A DNA stretch of 64,000 nt from Trissonchulus latispiculum (Eukaryota; Nematoda; Enoplea; Enoplida; Ironidae), in NCBI GenBank assembly GCA_030248195.1, contig JASAND010018114.1:1-64000 (forward strand), written 5' to 3'. A model generated the notes under the pieces. The model saw only the letters and a program-made list of their open reading frames with translations, was not told the origin of the DNA and made no database searches. A program made the position numbers and the translations under genes. Of the stretch, positions 41,889 to 50,700 are shown in pieces. Positions within the stretch are counted from its first letter, which is position 1. Each line of letters opens with the position of its first letter.

Positions 41889-42275
41889 TTATGGGCTGTA
41901 AATATCGCGCTTCAATCTCTTAACTTTGCGTCTATGTGGTCTGCTTCCAATACCTTCCCCTTGCTGTATTGCCTTTCCACTGTTCTCCAGCAGGCGTCCA
42001 ATGGCTGCCTTCCCATGTCGTTTGAGTGCTTCTTTTGGATCTTCACCTCTATTCAAGTAATCACGAGCCACATCTCCGGCTGTCTGAAAGGCCTGCCTGC
42101 CTGCCTCTAGACCTACACGACGTACTACTGGCCAAATAAAGCGTCCAATACCTCTCAAGAGGCTACCTAGGCCATCTCCTCGCTGATACCTTTGGCCGGC
42201 GTAGAAACCAGACCCTCTCTGTATCAGGTGCAGTTGCCAGTCTTCAACGGTTTCTGGATGATATCTGGTCCTCAT
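41889..42275 (-). CDS. Small basic core-type protein, 128 residues
   Basis: A Gly-rich start (QRGSGFYAGQRYQRGDGLG) leads into an amphipathic stretch (LLRGIGRFIWPVVRRVGLEA), then AGDVARDYLNRGEDPKEALK and a basic tail (RPHRRKVKRLKRD). It lies between capsid and minor-capsid genes and overlaps the latter by 32 bp. The amphipathic helix plus basic tail is reminiscent of adenovirus internal proteins that lyse membranes or bind DNA; homology is not demonstrated. A relic homologue is at 10259-10510. Confidence 0.6.
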   Translation of the reverse strand: MRTRYHPETVEDWQLHLIQRGSGFYAGQRYQRGDGLGSLLRGIGRFIWPVVRRVGLEAGRQAFQTAGDVARDYLNRGEDPKEALKRHGKAAIGRLLENSGKAIQQGEGIGSRPHRRKVKRLKRDIYSP

Positions 42276-43029
42276 CTTTCTTGAAGTGTAACTTGATAAC
42301 TATACTACCATACTCAAAATGTACACTCCTGCCAATGTGATTGTTTATATGGACTTTAATGCTATTGATCACATGCTTATTCACAGGGACGTAGTGAGGT
42401 TCTGGAGAGTACTGGATGGTATTCCCATACTCTTCACCCGCCTTTACTACTGCCAGCAGGTTGCCGGTAGTTGTGCCCACCAGTTGTTCTTTCACGATAT
42501 CACAATGGACTTGAAGATAGTGAAAGTTAAGGCTGGGTGGACGTTGTGCGTAGAATTTCTTTGTCCTCAGGGCATCTCTGCCATCCTCTACTGTGAATTT
42601 CTGAGAGTCAAAGCCAAGCATGCGTACAATGGTAGGAGCAAATTGAATAAACCCGAAGTTGGGTCTTTCAAGGTGTTCTGGATTTTCGTATAAGTCTAGG
42701 TAGACTCGATCCTTTTCCTGATCATAGACGAAACGTATAGGAGGTGATTCCTGACGTTCATTAAGAATTGACTGAATGGTAAGGTTGATGGTATTTATCA
42801 GATCGTGAAGGTTATAGTACCGCCGCCTGGGTATATTACTAACTGCTCTCTCGTCTGCCTCAAATAGGACTATGATGAATGTGTCTGCATTAGAATTGAT
42901 GGCTTTCCAGGTGTGCGGATAGATAAAGTCAACCATTGCAACAGACCACCTGCCATGTAGATGCAGAGGGTGAGCTAGCTGGTTCTCAAAGGTTCCGTCC
43001 TTTCCGGTCACATACAGGTAGAAACTCAT
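42244..43029 (-). CDS. Minor-capsid (penton-like) protein, paralogue 1
   Basis: 261 residues, starting MSFYLYVTGKDGTFENQ. It is paralogous to the adjacent 254-residue protein: both have an N-terminal FYLY...NxL(A/H)xxxxL, then GxWxVAxVxxxYPxTWxxx, and a C-terminal NSIKVHINNHIGRSVHFEYG followed by LHFKK. The beta-rich pattern suggests a jelly-roll or penton-like virion protein. It overlaps the neighbour by four bases (ATGA), a sign of tandem duplication and tight packing. Being present twice is odd; the two may form hetero-oligomers. Confidence 0.55.
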   Translation of the reverse strand: MSFYLYVTGKDGTFENQLAHPLHLHGRWSVAMVDFIYPHTWKAINSNADTFIIVLFEADERAVSNIPRRRYYNLHDLINTINLTIQSILNERQESPPIRFVYDQEKDRVYLDLYENPEHLERPNFGFIQFAPTIVRMLGFDSQKFTVEDGRDALRTKKFYAQRPPSLNFHYLQVHCDIVKEQLVGTTTGNLLAVVKAGEEYGNTIQYSPEPHYVPVNKHVINSIKVHINNHIGRSVHFEYGSIVIKLHFKKDEDQISSRNR

Positions 43030-43790
43030 CTTCGCTTCCGGAAGTGTAACTTAGCAAAGACCTTTCCGTACTCAAAGTCTACCGCCATACCGTGATCATC
43101 CTTTATATGTATTTCAATACTATCAAACTCCTTTCTTAGCACTGGTATATAGTGTGGATTATTGTATATTCGATCAACAGTATCATTATGCTTACCCTCG
43201 ATACTGACAACACGAATGATGGGAGCAATGGTGTTTCCTATCATTTGCGGTGCCACCACGTCGCAGTATATGAAGAGGGAATATAGTCCGCCTCTCAGGT
43301 CTGGTGCATTAGCGGCCACTGCGTATCTAGGTGGTGAGACTGTCTTTTCCTTTGGAACGACCTTTGTGTCAGAGTATCCTAGCATATACTTTAGCTGTTT
43401 ACTAAAGTGTAACGCCTTAAAGTCTGGTTCTTCATCTAGGGTAGTAGGTTTAAGTCCGACACGTCTATGAAGTTCATCGTAGGCCAATTCACAATTGATC
43501 TTCTTTGTTAGCTCAAGGGTATAGTTGATGGCATCGCAGAGTTGAAATATTGATTCATAGTTGTTTAGTGGAATGTGATTATGGAAGGTCTTCTTACCAA
43601 CTGTCACTCCAAGTTTTGCGTCATCCTTGTTTCCTACATTGAACCAGGTGACAGGATATCCGAGCTCTACAAGTGCCACCTCCCATTCGCCTTCGAGGTC
43701 AACACGATGAGGAAGTTTGACTCGGAAATTGTGCAGTTTGTTTGTTGCATAGTCTGCTGTATTACTGGGTAGGTATAGGTAAAAATCCAT
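43026..43790 (-). CDS. Minor-capsid (penton-like) protein, paralogue 2
   Basis: 254 residues, starting MDFYLYLPSNTADYATNKL. It shares GEWEVALVELGYPVTWFNVG, the HNHIPLNNYESIFQL region and the C-terminal DSIEIHIKDDHGMAVDFEYG plus LHFRKRR with its neighbour. It is the first of the duplicated pair downstream of the integrase and overlaps the integrase 3' end by 29 bp. The role as virion vertex protein is inferred from order and fold-like pattern only. Confidence 0.55.
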   Translation of the reverse strand: MDFYLYLPSNTADYATNKLHNFRVKLPHRVDLEGEWEVALVELGYPVTWFNVGNKDDAKLGVTVGKKTFHNHIPLNNYESIFQLCDAINYTLELTKKINCELAYDELHRRVGLKPTTLDEEPDFKALHFSKQLKYMLGYSDTKVVPKEKTVSPPRYAVAANAPDLRGGLYSLFIYCDVVAPQMIGNTIAPIIRVVSIEGKHNDTVDRIYNNPHYIPVLRKEFDSIEIHIKDDHGMAVDFEYGKVFAKLHFRKRR

Positions 43791-44925
43791 TGTCTTCAGT
43801 TATCCAACTGTTGAACTTGTCAGGGTATCCAAGCCACTTGACAAAATACTCTTTTCGACCTTTTCGACGCCTGGTTTTTATAACCTTTTCTACCCAATAG
43901 GTGTCTGGTTCGTCAACCTTTTGTACTTCAGGCTGGTAGAATCCACCGACCACCTCTTCGCCACCATAGTCTTCTAGGAGGTACATGGGCGGGTCTCCTG
44001 TCCTGACACTTCTGATACGGAACAACTCTTCTGACCAATTAGGGAGGTATCCTTTGTCAAAGAGACCCTTTGTTTTGCTAATACGGACCATATCTCCCTT
44101 CTTTAATTTATTTTCACTTGGCTGGGTTGTTTTTTGTGATGCACGTCTAAGCGCCCTGTTAACCTCTTCCATATTTTCAGGTTTCGATGCCTCCACTGGC
44201 GTCATACGAATACTCCTGTGGCGAGCATTGTTGTAGCCTTCCACGAGTTGAGGAAGGTCGTCAATGTACCTATACGATCTGGTCTTTGTAAAGTATTTCC
44301 ATATCTTTGTCTTGATGGTTCGATTGAAACGCTCAACGAGGCTACACTTGATCACTGGATTATTGCATGTATAAAAGTTGATGTGGTTCGCCTTGAGGAG
44401 TGACTGGAAATCTTTGTTCAAAAATTCTTTGCCTCTGTCTGACTGTAGGTGTTGTGGTCGTCTGCCATCTGCCAATATTTTACGAAAAGCTCTAGTCATC
44501 TCTTGACCACCCTTGCTTTTAACTGGGATCACCCATGCGTACTTGGAGAAGACGTCAATGCAGTTGAATAGGTACTTGTAGCCATCATTCTTGTCTGCTA
44601 TAGATACCATATCTGCCAGGTCTATTTGCCATAGGTCGTCGATACCGGCCACCTGATACCTCCTCGTTTGGAATCTGTGTCTAACTGGTTTATGGATGCT
44701 GTAAGTGTACTGTTTCTCCAACCAATCAGTGACTTTGGACCTCGAGATTCCATGTCTTTTTGCCTCCTGATACACCCGATTAATACCGCCAAATGCTGCA
44801 GGACTTTGCGGATCATAGTAAATCTTCTCTAAGGTGGAATTATGACCACTATTAGTATTACCATTAGCAGTATTATTATTGTTAGTATTATTATCAGTAT
44901 CTGTATTCTCTAGTGCCGCTTCCAT
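43762..44925 (-). CDS. Polinton integrase (RVE family) with chromodomain, intact
   Basis: 387 residues. The N-terminus is Asn/Thr-rich (low complexity, about residues 10-30), then a domain starting LEKIYYDPQSPAAFGG. The catalytic core has D in LWQIDLADM, D in LQSDRGKEFL and E in SLVERFNRTIKTK, the D,D,E of retroviral integrases. The C-terminus is a chromodomain (YWVEKVIKTRRRKG, YFVKWLGYP, FNSWI) that may bind modified histones and guide insertion. It performs integration and gives 6-bp duplications. No breaks. It overlaps its neighbours at both ends. Confidence 0.95.
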   Translation of the reverse strand: MEAALENTDTDNNTNNNNTANGNTNSGHNSTLEKIYYDPQSPAAFGGINRVYQEAKRHGISRSKVTDWLEKQYTYSIHKPVRHRFQTRRYQVAGIDDLWQIDLADMVSIADKNDGYKYLFNCIDVFSKYAWVIPVKSKGGQEMTRAFRKILADGRRPQHLQSDRGKEFLNKDFQSLLKANHINFYTCNNPVIKCSLVERFNRTIKTKIWKYFTKTRSYRYIDDLPQLVEGYNNARHRSIRMTPVEASKPENMEEVNRALRRASQKTTQPSENKLKKGDMVRISKTKGLFDKGYLPNWSEELFRIRSVRTGDPPMYLLEDYGGEEVVGGFYQPEVQKVDEPDTYWVEKVIKTRRRKGRKEYFVKWLGYPDKFNSWITEDNGFLPIPTQ

Positions 44926-45437
44926 TTGAGTTTTCTTAGGGCTGACCTAATTCCTTGACCTGTCTGTATATTTATGTACCGTGGATTTCCGATAAGTTCT
45001 CGAGGTACGTTGCTGTCTCTTAGTGCCTTTGCCAATGTTTGCCACCCTGTTGCCGGTGGTTGACTGGGTCTGTTGCGAATGAAGTCGTGAATCAGATCAT
45101 ATATTCTAGATCCAACTGCTGGCTGACCCTGATACTCTATTTCACCTCGACTGTTAACCTTGAGACCTGGTATACTCATGATATGTTCAATCAGATGCCT
45201 ACCCTTCTGTTGCAGTGTTGGGGGTAAGGTAGATACAATGTCTGGCATAGCATGGGACTTCACGGTCATCTCCGTTGGTCTATCTCGTAGTATTCGACGC
45301 CTATAGTCTGCCTGTTTAAACAATTTACTCTTGATATCTGCTGGTAGTTTAGACTTGAGAACATTGCTAGCTTCCTTCTCCAACACCCTTGTGTGCTCAT
45401 CAAAGTAGTCTGGCTTAACTAGTATTGAGTATTCCAT
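44910..45437 (-). CDS. Conserved Polinton core-type protein, 175 residues
   Basis: The first in-frame ATG gives MEYSILVKPDYFDEHTRVLE. The middle contains KQADYRRRILRDRP and LPPTLQQKGRHLIEHI; then GEIEYQGQPAVGSRIYDLI and a basic end (ALRKLKWKRH). Conserved with 27725-28108 in element B. Such proteins are recurrent in Polintons; a scaffold or core role is presumed. It overlaps the integrase start by 16 bp. Confidence 0.65.
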   Translation of the reverse strand: MEYSILVKPDYFDEHTRVLEKEASNVLKSKLPADIKSKLFKQADYRRRILRDRPTEMTVKSHAMPDIVSTLPPTLQQKGRHLIEHIMSIPGLKVNSRGEIEYQGQPAVGSRIYDLIHDFIRNRPSQPPATGWQTLAKALRDSNVPRELIGNPRYINIQTGQGIRSALRKLKWKRH

Positions 45438-45467
45438 CGTTACTTTGCTCACCAGTGTCAGTTTTTA

Positions 45468-45764
45468 TTATCTTATGAGATTCCCGAGCAGTCCACTGAC
45501 GATACCTACAATAGGTCCCAGGAGAGCTGGTAAAAATCCTCCGTGCTGAATGATTAGTTTCTTCTTCTTCTTAAGGCTGACTCGTTTCTTTCTTAGGGCT
45601 CTTAGGGCGTGTTTATATCTTGCTAATCTTTTCTTGTCTTTCTGGGAAATCTTTACGTTGCCAGAGGGGTTTTTTTTTGCAAGGTCAAAAATAGTTTTAA
45701 GGGGGGGGGAATCTATGAGGAACAAATACTTCTCTCTGTTTTTTTGTTTTTGTTGCGACAACAA
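45468..45764 (-). CDS. Small basic protein with GGF-hydrophobic tail; 5' end damaged
   Basis: The C-terminal part is convincing: SGNVKISQKDKKRLARYKHA, a Lys/Arg-rich run, and a hydrophobic tail IIQHGGFLPALLGPIVGI. The N-terminal part passes through homopolymer-rich sequence (45670-45840) and lacks a sensible ATG, so the true start cannot be set. It is positionally equivalent to 27438-27740 in element B. The hydrophobic GGFLP tail might be membrane-active, or interact with the capsid; unknown. Confidence 0.5.
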   Translation of the reverse strand: MLSQQKQKNREKYLFLIDSPPLKTIFDLAKKNPSGNVKISQKDKKRLARYKHALRALRKKRVSLKKKKKLIIQHGGFLPALLGPIVGIVSGLLGNLIR

Positions 45765-45844
45765 AATAATTGGATGGATTGTTTTTTTTTTAAAATTAAA
45801 CTTTTTTTTTTTTTTTTTGTTTTTGTTTGTTTTTTGGAATATAC

Positions 45845-46480
45845 GTCTGTATAAGGATCATCTGGGAAAATATGCCCTCTGAGGCGGAGTTTTTCTGGTG
45901 TGTTCTGGTCTAGGTCTATCAATAGATATCCATGCGGTCGACTAGTGGCATGCTCAAAAGCTTCCATAAATCCTTTCACTCTACCTGGATACATTTGCCT
46001 AGCCAAGTTCATAGGTGTTAGCTTATCTGCTGGATTCTTCATGAGGACAATATACTGACTATTTATCCTATTAGTCCGCTGCCTATCGTAGAAGATGTCT
46101 TGTGTGATATTGATGACACTACAGGACCAATGGTGGCAACCTCGAGTGAACAGTTGAACAAGGTTAGGTTGCTGCTTAATTTCGCTCATCAGATCATCAA
46201 GTACTACCAACTTTGCGTCAGGGGTTTTCAGTTTCTCTAGATCCGGTAGACCTTTGACAAATTCTACCTGGGGAAACCCATTATATTCTTCCTGCCAATT
46301 AGTATAACAACAAATTATTTTTGGGGGTGGGTGTTGAGTTCATTTGTCTGGTTGTTCTAGCGGTGGGGAAAAAAAGGTTGTTCTTCCTTTCTTTGGTGGG
46401 GCCGGCAAGATACAAGTGGACGGGTGGTGAAAAGTTTGGTGTCCTAACTCCTTCCTTACTTACTATGAAAAAACCAAGGT
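45845..46480 (-). pseudogene. A32/FtsK-like packaging ATPase, N-terminal half broken (possibly by sequence error)
   Basis: The intact part includes VVLDDLMSEIKQQPNL (Walker B), INITQDIFYDRQ, NSQYIVLMKNPADK and RQMYPGRVKGFMEAFEHAT, matching the ATPase of element B. Upstream, an open stretch reads CCYTNWQEEYNGFPQVEF in one frame; a different frame reads VHLYLAGPTKERKNN where a P-loop would be expected. The Gly-Pro-Thr start is right but the rest is altered beside C/G runs. Homopolymer miscalls at 46310-46500 and at 45670-45840 may explain it. Whether the gene is truly dead cannot be decided from the sequence. Confidence 0.6.
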
Positions 46481-46604
46481 TGTTTATATGATTTTTTTTT
46501 GTAGTACAAAACACAATATTACGATCATCAAGTAGTCACTATAGTGTCATATTTCTTCATATATGTATTCTTTCTTCATATCATTCTTCGTGAATAGTTC
46601 ATCA

Positions 46605-46820
46605 TCATTTCGTAGTATCTATCATATCTTCATCATCGAGAATAAGTTCTTCGACTACTTCATCTTCATTGATCAGTTGCTTCATATCGACATGTAGAAT
46701 TCGTCGCCATCCAATGCCAGGAATAGAAATGATTATCTTCTGTCTCGGATATCGTCTGCATTTATTCTTGTGATAGCGGCTGAGGCGGATCAGGCTCTGG
46801 AGTGCCTTATAGATGCCCAT
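46605..46820 (-). CDS. Small protein with acidic C-terminus, unknown
   Basis: 71 residues from ATG at 46820: a basic N-terminal half (KALQSLIRLSRYHKNKCRRY) and an acidic tail (EDEVVEELILDDEDMID). No family recognised. It lies upstream of the ATPase, on the same strand. Could be a real gene or chance. Confidence 0.35.
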   Translation of the reverse strand: MGIYKALQSLIRLSRYHKNKCRRYPRQKIIISIPGIGWRRILHVDMKQLINEDEVVEELILDDEDMIDTTK

Positions 46821-46871
46821 GGTGCAATATATGGAATAAATGTGGTATTTACACCAGTATCGTAGGCCTAC

Positions 46872-47321
46872 TTATTGACTATAGAGCTGGTATATCTGGT
46901 CTGCTGTAAAACTGACAGGGCCAACAAAGCCACAAAGGACACGCTTATCTTGATCCAGGCAAAGAGTTGTCTCGTTATATGTGGATGTGTAGGGACACGG
47001 TATCGATCCGTTGATATAGACTGGGCACTGGAAGTTTAGACAATTGTAGATGAATTGGCGGATCTCGTGAAAGCTATCAAGTGATACAAGGTGCTCAGTC
47101 CAACCGTTGTGAATAAATATGGCATTGTCTACCGTGACGGAATCCTTCAGTGGTGGTAGCTTACACTGGGTATGCTGTGACAACAAAATCGCTAATACAA
47201 TCGTAGACAATAAAAATTTTATGAGAAGGCTTGTGATTATACAGGGAACTCCTTTGACCAATTGGAGTTTCGTATAGTTTAAAAAGGAATGCCCTTCTTG
47301 GGAATTTGCACCAGTAGCCAT
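46872..47321 (-). CDS. Membrane protein with Cys-rich ectodomain, 149 residues
   Basis: A hydrophobic segment at about residues 25-48 (CIITSLLIKFLLSTIVLAIL) is followed by an ectodomain with spaced Cys: NCLNFQCPVYINGSIPCPYT, then TTLCLDQDKRVLCGFVG, and an N-glycosylation site (NGS). Homologous to 31881-32276 in element B, so conserved through considerable divergence. A short overlapping frame begins MWNTKVSPHVYKKHG at 47484 and may be another small gene, but its evidence is weak. Could be an envelope, receptor-like or immune decoy protein; not known. Confidence 0.6.
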   Translation of the reverse strand: MATGANSQEGHSFLNYTKLQLVKGVPCIITSLLIKFLLSTIVLAILLSQHTQCKLPPLKDSVTVDNAIFIHNGWTEHLVSLDSFHEIRQFIYNCLNFQCPVYINGSIPCPYTSTYNETTLCLDQDKRVLCGFVGPVSFTADQIYQLYSQ

Positions 47322-47494
47322 AGTCAGGATCTTGTACGGCGCACTTTAACAGTACCTCTATTCGCTTCTTATTACCATAGAACTTAGATGCCGTCTTTGT
47401 ATTAGCCCTACTACCATGCTTTTTATAGACGTGGGGTGATACCTTAGTGTTCCACATTAATAAGTGAGGGTGATGTGATACCAAGGGAATAACA

Positions 47495-47998
47495 ATGATT
47501 GTTAATGTTGTTCTCAGTGGACGCTTTGACAGGGAACTTCACTTAACGAACATTCCTAACATTAGACTCTATCGTGGATTTATTGGCGGTAGTCTGAAAC
47601 ACGAGGAGGCGACTTTCCAATTATTCACCAGTGGTAGTTTTGTTTGCCAATAAATCAATCAATGTAAATCAATCGAACGAGCTAATCAGTGTATTCGTCA
47701 ACTAGCAGGCGCTCTTAATGTCGGTATTCTTCGCGAAGGCGAAGTGGTGAACCTGGTGGGATCCTTCTCAGTTGGCAGGTATATAGACCTAAGGAATTTA
47801 TATGAAAGTATCAGGCATACCCATCAAGTTTGCTATGAACCGGAGCTATTTAATGGTCTCACATGCAAGATTGCCGGGGTTACTGCACTCATCTTCCACA
47901 CTGGCAAGGTCATATTAACTGGCGCTCGAAGTGAGTCTGCCCTATCAGATGCAAGGTCTTTAGTTAATAAGAAGGTGATAAGGTTTAAAGTTCATTAG
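47495..47998 (+). pseudogene. TATA-binding-protein-like factor with one internal stop
   Basis: In one continuous frame from ATG 47495 to TAG 47996. Repeat 1 starts MIVNVVLSGRFDRELHLTNI and includes ATFQLFTSGSFVC; repeat 2 has VNLVGSFSVGRYIDL, PELFNGLTCKI and ALIFHTGKVILTGARSE, a strong match to the TBP C-terminal repeat. A TAA at 47651-47653, at the end of repeat 1 beside a short aatcaat duplication, interrupts an otherwise open frame; it might be a recent mutation, a sequencing error, or a read-through site. The gene is on plus, opposite to most element A genes and divergent from the membrane-protein gene. It is a distant orthologue of 29021-29536. Confidence 0.85.
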
Positions 47999-48004
47999 TG
48001 CATA

Positions 48005-48391
48005 ATGTCTGCCCGAAGCCAGTTGAACGAACTGTTACAAAAGGCCCTGCGACAAAGTCCACCTATTCGCATTGAGATTACCGGTCATTATGTTGCAGTT
48101 ATGACTATAGGCAGTAAGTCCTGGACAAGCTCACAATGTCCTGACCCACGTACTGCCATTGAGGAGGTGTCTCGTAAAGCCTACGGTGCGTTGTGTCACG
48201 GCGACGAACATCTCATCAGACGGGAATGCGGACTGCCACCAAGACCTCACATCTACGAAATTGATGCAGTCAGGGATAAGATGAGAGACCTACGTGAATA
48301 CAAAAGATATCGCAGAAGTATTCAACCTATCTACAATATGCTAGACAGGCTAGAAGCAGAAATGCTCAAAAATCCGTGTTTTCATGGCTAA
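48005..48391 (+). CDS. Unknown basic protein, 128 residues
   Basis: An open frame six bases after the TBP-like stop, from ATG. Residues 18-60 (PPIRIEITGHYVAVMTIGSK...AIEEVSRKAYGAL) have a beta-beta-alpha pattern that loosely recalls a double-stranded-RNA-binding fold, and the C-terminal half is highly charged (DKMRDLREYKRYRRS). It is probably transcribed with the TBP-like gene. No confident family. Confidence 0.5.
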   Translation: MSARSQLNELLQKALRQSPPIRIEITGHYVAVMTIGSKSWTSSQCPDPRTAIEEVSRKAYGALCHGDEHLIRRECGLPPRPHIYEIDAVRDKMRDLREYKRYRRSIQPIYNMLDRLEAEMLKNPCFHG

Positions 48392-48505
48392 CTGCCTACC
48401 TACCAACTAATGTTATCCGTAACATTTCGTTTATTGTATGCAACATTTTACAGTGTTTTGCAATACAATACTGTTAAGCAATGGTTTACAGTAGTAATAC
48501 CTAAT

Positions 48506-48508
48506 ACC

Positions 48509-48567
<59 letters not shown>

Positions 48568-48568
48568 G
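48506..48568. repeat. (TAA)n microsatellite
   Basis: About twenty uninterrupted trinucleotide units, with further short taa runs to 48720 mixed with a repeated caatggttt(a/g)cagtg motif. Confidence 0.95.
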
Positions 48569-48736
48569 TCAATGGTTTGCAGTGATTATGCAATACTACA
48601 CTGTTATTCAATAATAATGGTTAACAGTGTTATGCAATAATAATAGTAATAATAATAGTCAATGGTTTACTGTACATGAGTAATGCCATATGAGTCAATA
48701 ATAGTAATAATAATAGTCAATGGTGCTATGCAATTG

Positions 48737-49407
48737 TTAGTGTTCTTTGCAGTCCTGATGATTCCACGGAGACACGAACCACTCAGGCACATTCCACTGC
48801 TTCACCATAGAATTTCCAATCCACTCGATGAATACGACGGCACGGTTGTCGCATCCCAAGGGTCCAAGGGCCACCGCTGCGTCCAGTCTCGCTGCTTGCA
48901 CTGTAGGAAATGTGTCCTGGCTTTCTCTTAGCAAATATTTGCTCTTTGTGTAAATCTTCCACGTGACTCCCTTCTGATTCGTTCCTCCTTCGAATAGTTT
49001 GGCTAGGTTGTACTGCTTCGACTTCACCAAGGCCTCGTGGAGCAGGGGCACGATATCTTTGCTCCGCTTCAATCGCAGTAGGAGATCAAACACTCCATCA
49101 TATCTTGTTTCGGACTTGATGATATCTCGATAATCCGGGGTTATGCGCCGATGTTCAACCATGTAGTCTGCCACGGGCGCTGGATCCATTTCATCACAAA
49201 GAATAACCAAATTATCAATGATCTTCTCCACAGAAGGTGAACCTGAAACGCAACAAATAATGCTAATCTAAAACTATGAAATGTTCAAACTGTAAAATGT
49301 AATGTTTAAAATTGTACTATACAAGAATTCAAAAATTTGAACGACTAAAAAATACAACGGACAAAAATGCTACAATTAACAATCTTACCATTTTTCACAA
49401 AATTCAT
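48737..49407 (-). CDS. Spliced CARD-like (death-fold) protein in the right arm of element A
   Basis: Exon 1 49407-49389 (MNFVKN plus one base), intron 49388-49243 (gtaaga to gtttcag), exon 2 49242-48737; the phase-1 junction restores one open frame of about 174 residues. The N-terminal 90 residues look like a CARD: helix-rich, with VADYMVEHRRITPDYRDIIK, then GVFDLLLRLKRSKDIVPLLH and LAKLFE, as in caspase-recruitment domains (L-x-x-x-x-x-I-T...LLxxLxxRG...FxxALxxxxxxxLA). The C-terminal part (TWKIYTKSKYLLRE, VFIEWIGNSMV) is not recognised. CARDs mediate apoptosis or innate-immune signalling, so a host-derived modulator is plausible. The gene lies outside the tight core gene cluster. Confidence 0.6.
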
Positions 49408-49589
49408 TGTCACGGTGATGTGTAGTAAGTTAACAAGTCGGGTGAAAGTCAATGTCAGTAAGGTTAATAAACCTGCCAAACTTGCAATATATGTCTAAAC
49501 TTTGCAGCATTCTTGTGCTAGGTTTCATAAAATACACCATCAATCTTTCATACTTGTTCATTAATTATTGAACAAAAGTTGTATTGTCT

Positions 49590-50110
49590 TTGTACCAAAA
49601 GTTCTATGTAACAATATTTTCATTACACACAAATTTTCATAGTCACCTTTAACTAATTAGTTAACCTATAATTATCAACAGGTGACCGAAGTTAGTTCAT
49701 TATTGCTTTATTACACACGTACCATAATTAACCTAATAGGTATCAACAATCTTACGTAATTGGAGACATAAAATTTTCATTTTCAGCCAATTGTTATAGT
49801 TGACTTTAGTAAATCATTACTAACTAATTAGTTAACTACTAAACAAAATTAGTTGACCGAAGTTAGTTCAACACATGCTGTTTACGTTGACATAAAACTT
49901 TTCACATAAAGTTTTCCCAATCTTACGTAATTGGAGACATAAAATTAAAATCAATTTTAATAGTCAACTTTAACAAATTATTACTAACTAATTAGTCAAC
50001 CAATAATTACCACCAGGTGACCGAAGTTGGTTCAATACATGCTCTTTAAGCTGACACCAAAATTGGTGAGATAAGTATTGCCAATATTACGTTATCGCTG
50101 TCACAAAATT
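49590..50110. repeat. Degenerate tandem repeat, about 150-200-bp unit, three copies
   Basis: Recurring blocks actaactaattagttaac and gtgaccgaagttagttca with cttacgtaattggagacata at about 49640-49790, 49820-49950 and 49970-50100. Part of the non-coding right arm of element A. Confidence 0.75.
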
Positions 50111-50199
50111 TTCATTTTCAACCAATACCCTTGTTTACGTCTTTAATTTCAACAAGACAGGTGCAATCAAACTAGATAAGGCGAATTGGTAAGCTTTGG

Positions 50200-50700
50200 G
50201 AGATAGGTTAAAGTCCTCAGTATGCTATTCCTATGAGCCTGCTAGTAGGGAGAGAAATTTTTAAAGCAAGCAGGCTGCTAATAGGGAGAGAAAGATTTTT
50301 GACAGCTTTGAGTCCTCAGTGTGTTATTCCTATGAGCCTGCTAGTAGGGAGAAAAAACTTTTGACAGGTTTGAGTCCTCAGTGTGTTATTCATATGAGCC
50401 GGCTAGTAGAGAGAGAAATTTTTAAAGCAAGCAGGCTGCTAATAGGGAGAGAAAGATTTTTGACAGGTTTGAGTCCTCAGTATGCTATTCCTATGAGCCT
50501 ACTGGAAGGCTGCTAATAGGGAAAGAAAGATTTTTGACAGGTTTGAGTCCTCAGTGTGTTATTCATATGAGCCTGCTAGAAGGCAAGGAAGAGAACAATT
50601 TTAAAGCAAGCAGGCTGCTAGCAGGGAGAAAGACTTTTGACAGGTTTGAGTCCTCAGTATGCTATTCCTATGAGCCTACTAGAAGGCTGCTAATAGGGAG
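50200..50700. repeat. Tandem repeat with tttgagtcctcagt, about 60-130-bp unit
   Basis: The block gtttgagtcctcagtatgct recurs six times between 50208 and 50665 with spacers such as gctgctaatagggagagaaa. Open frames over it are repeat artefacts. 50760-51250 is AT-rich without a gene. Confidence 0.9.

Noticed and set aside
36642..44403. Plus-strand frames within element A
   Set aside because: Antisense shadows of polymerase, capsid and integrase genes.
47161..47484. 107-codon frame overlapping the membrane-protein gene
   Set aside because: Could encode a small basic protein, but overlap, no homologue and no conserved block make it too weak to list as a gene.
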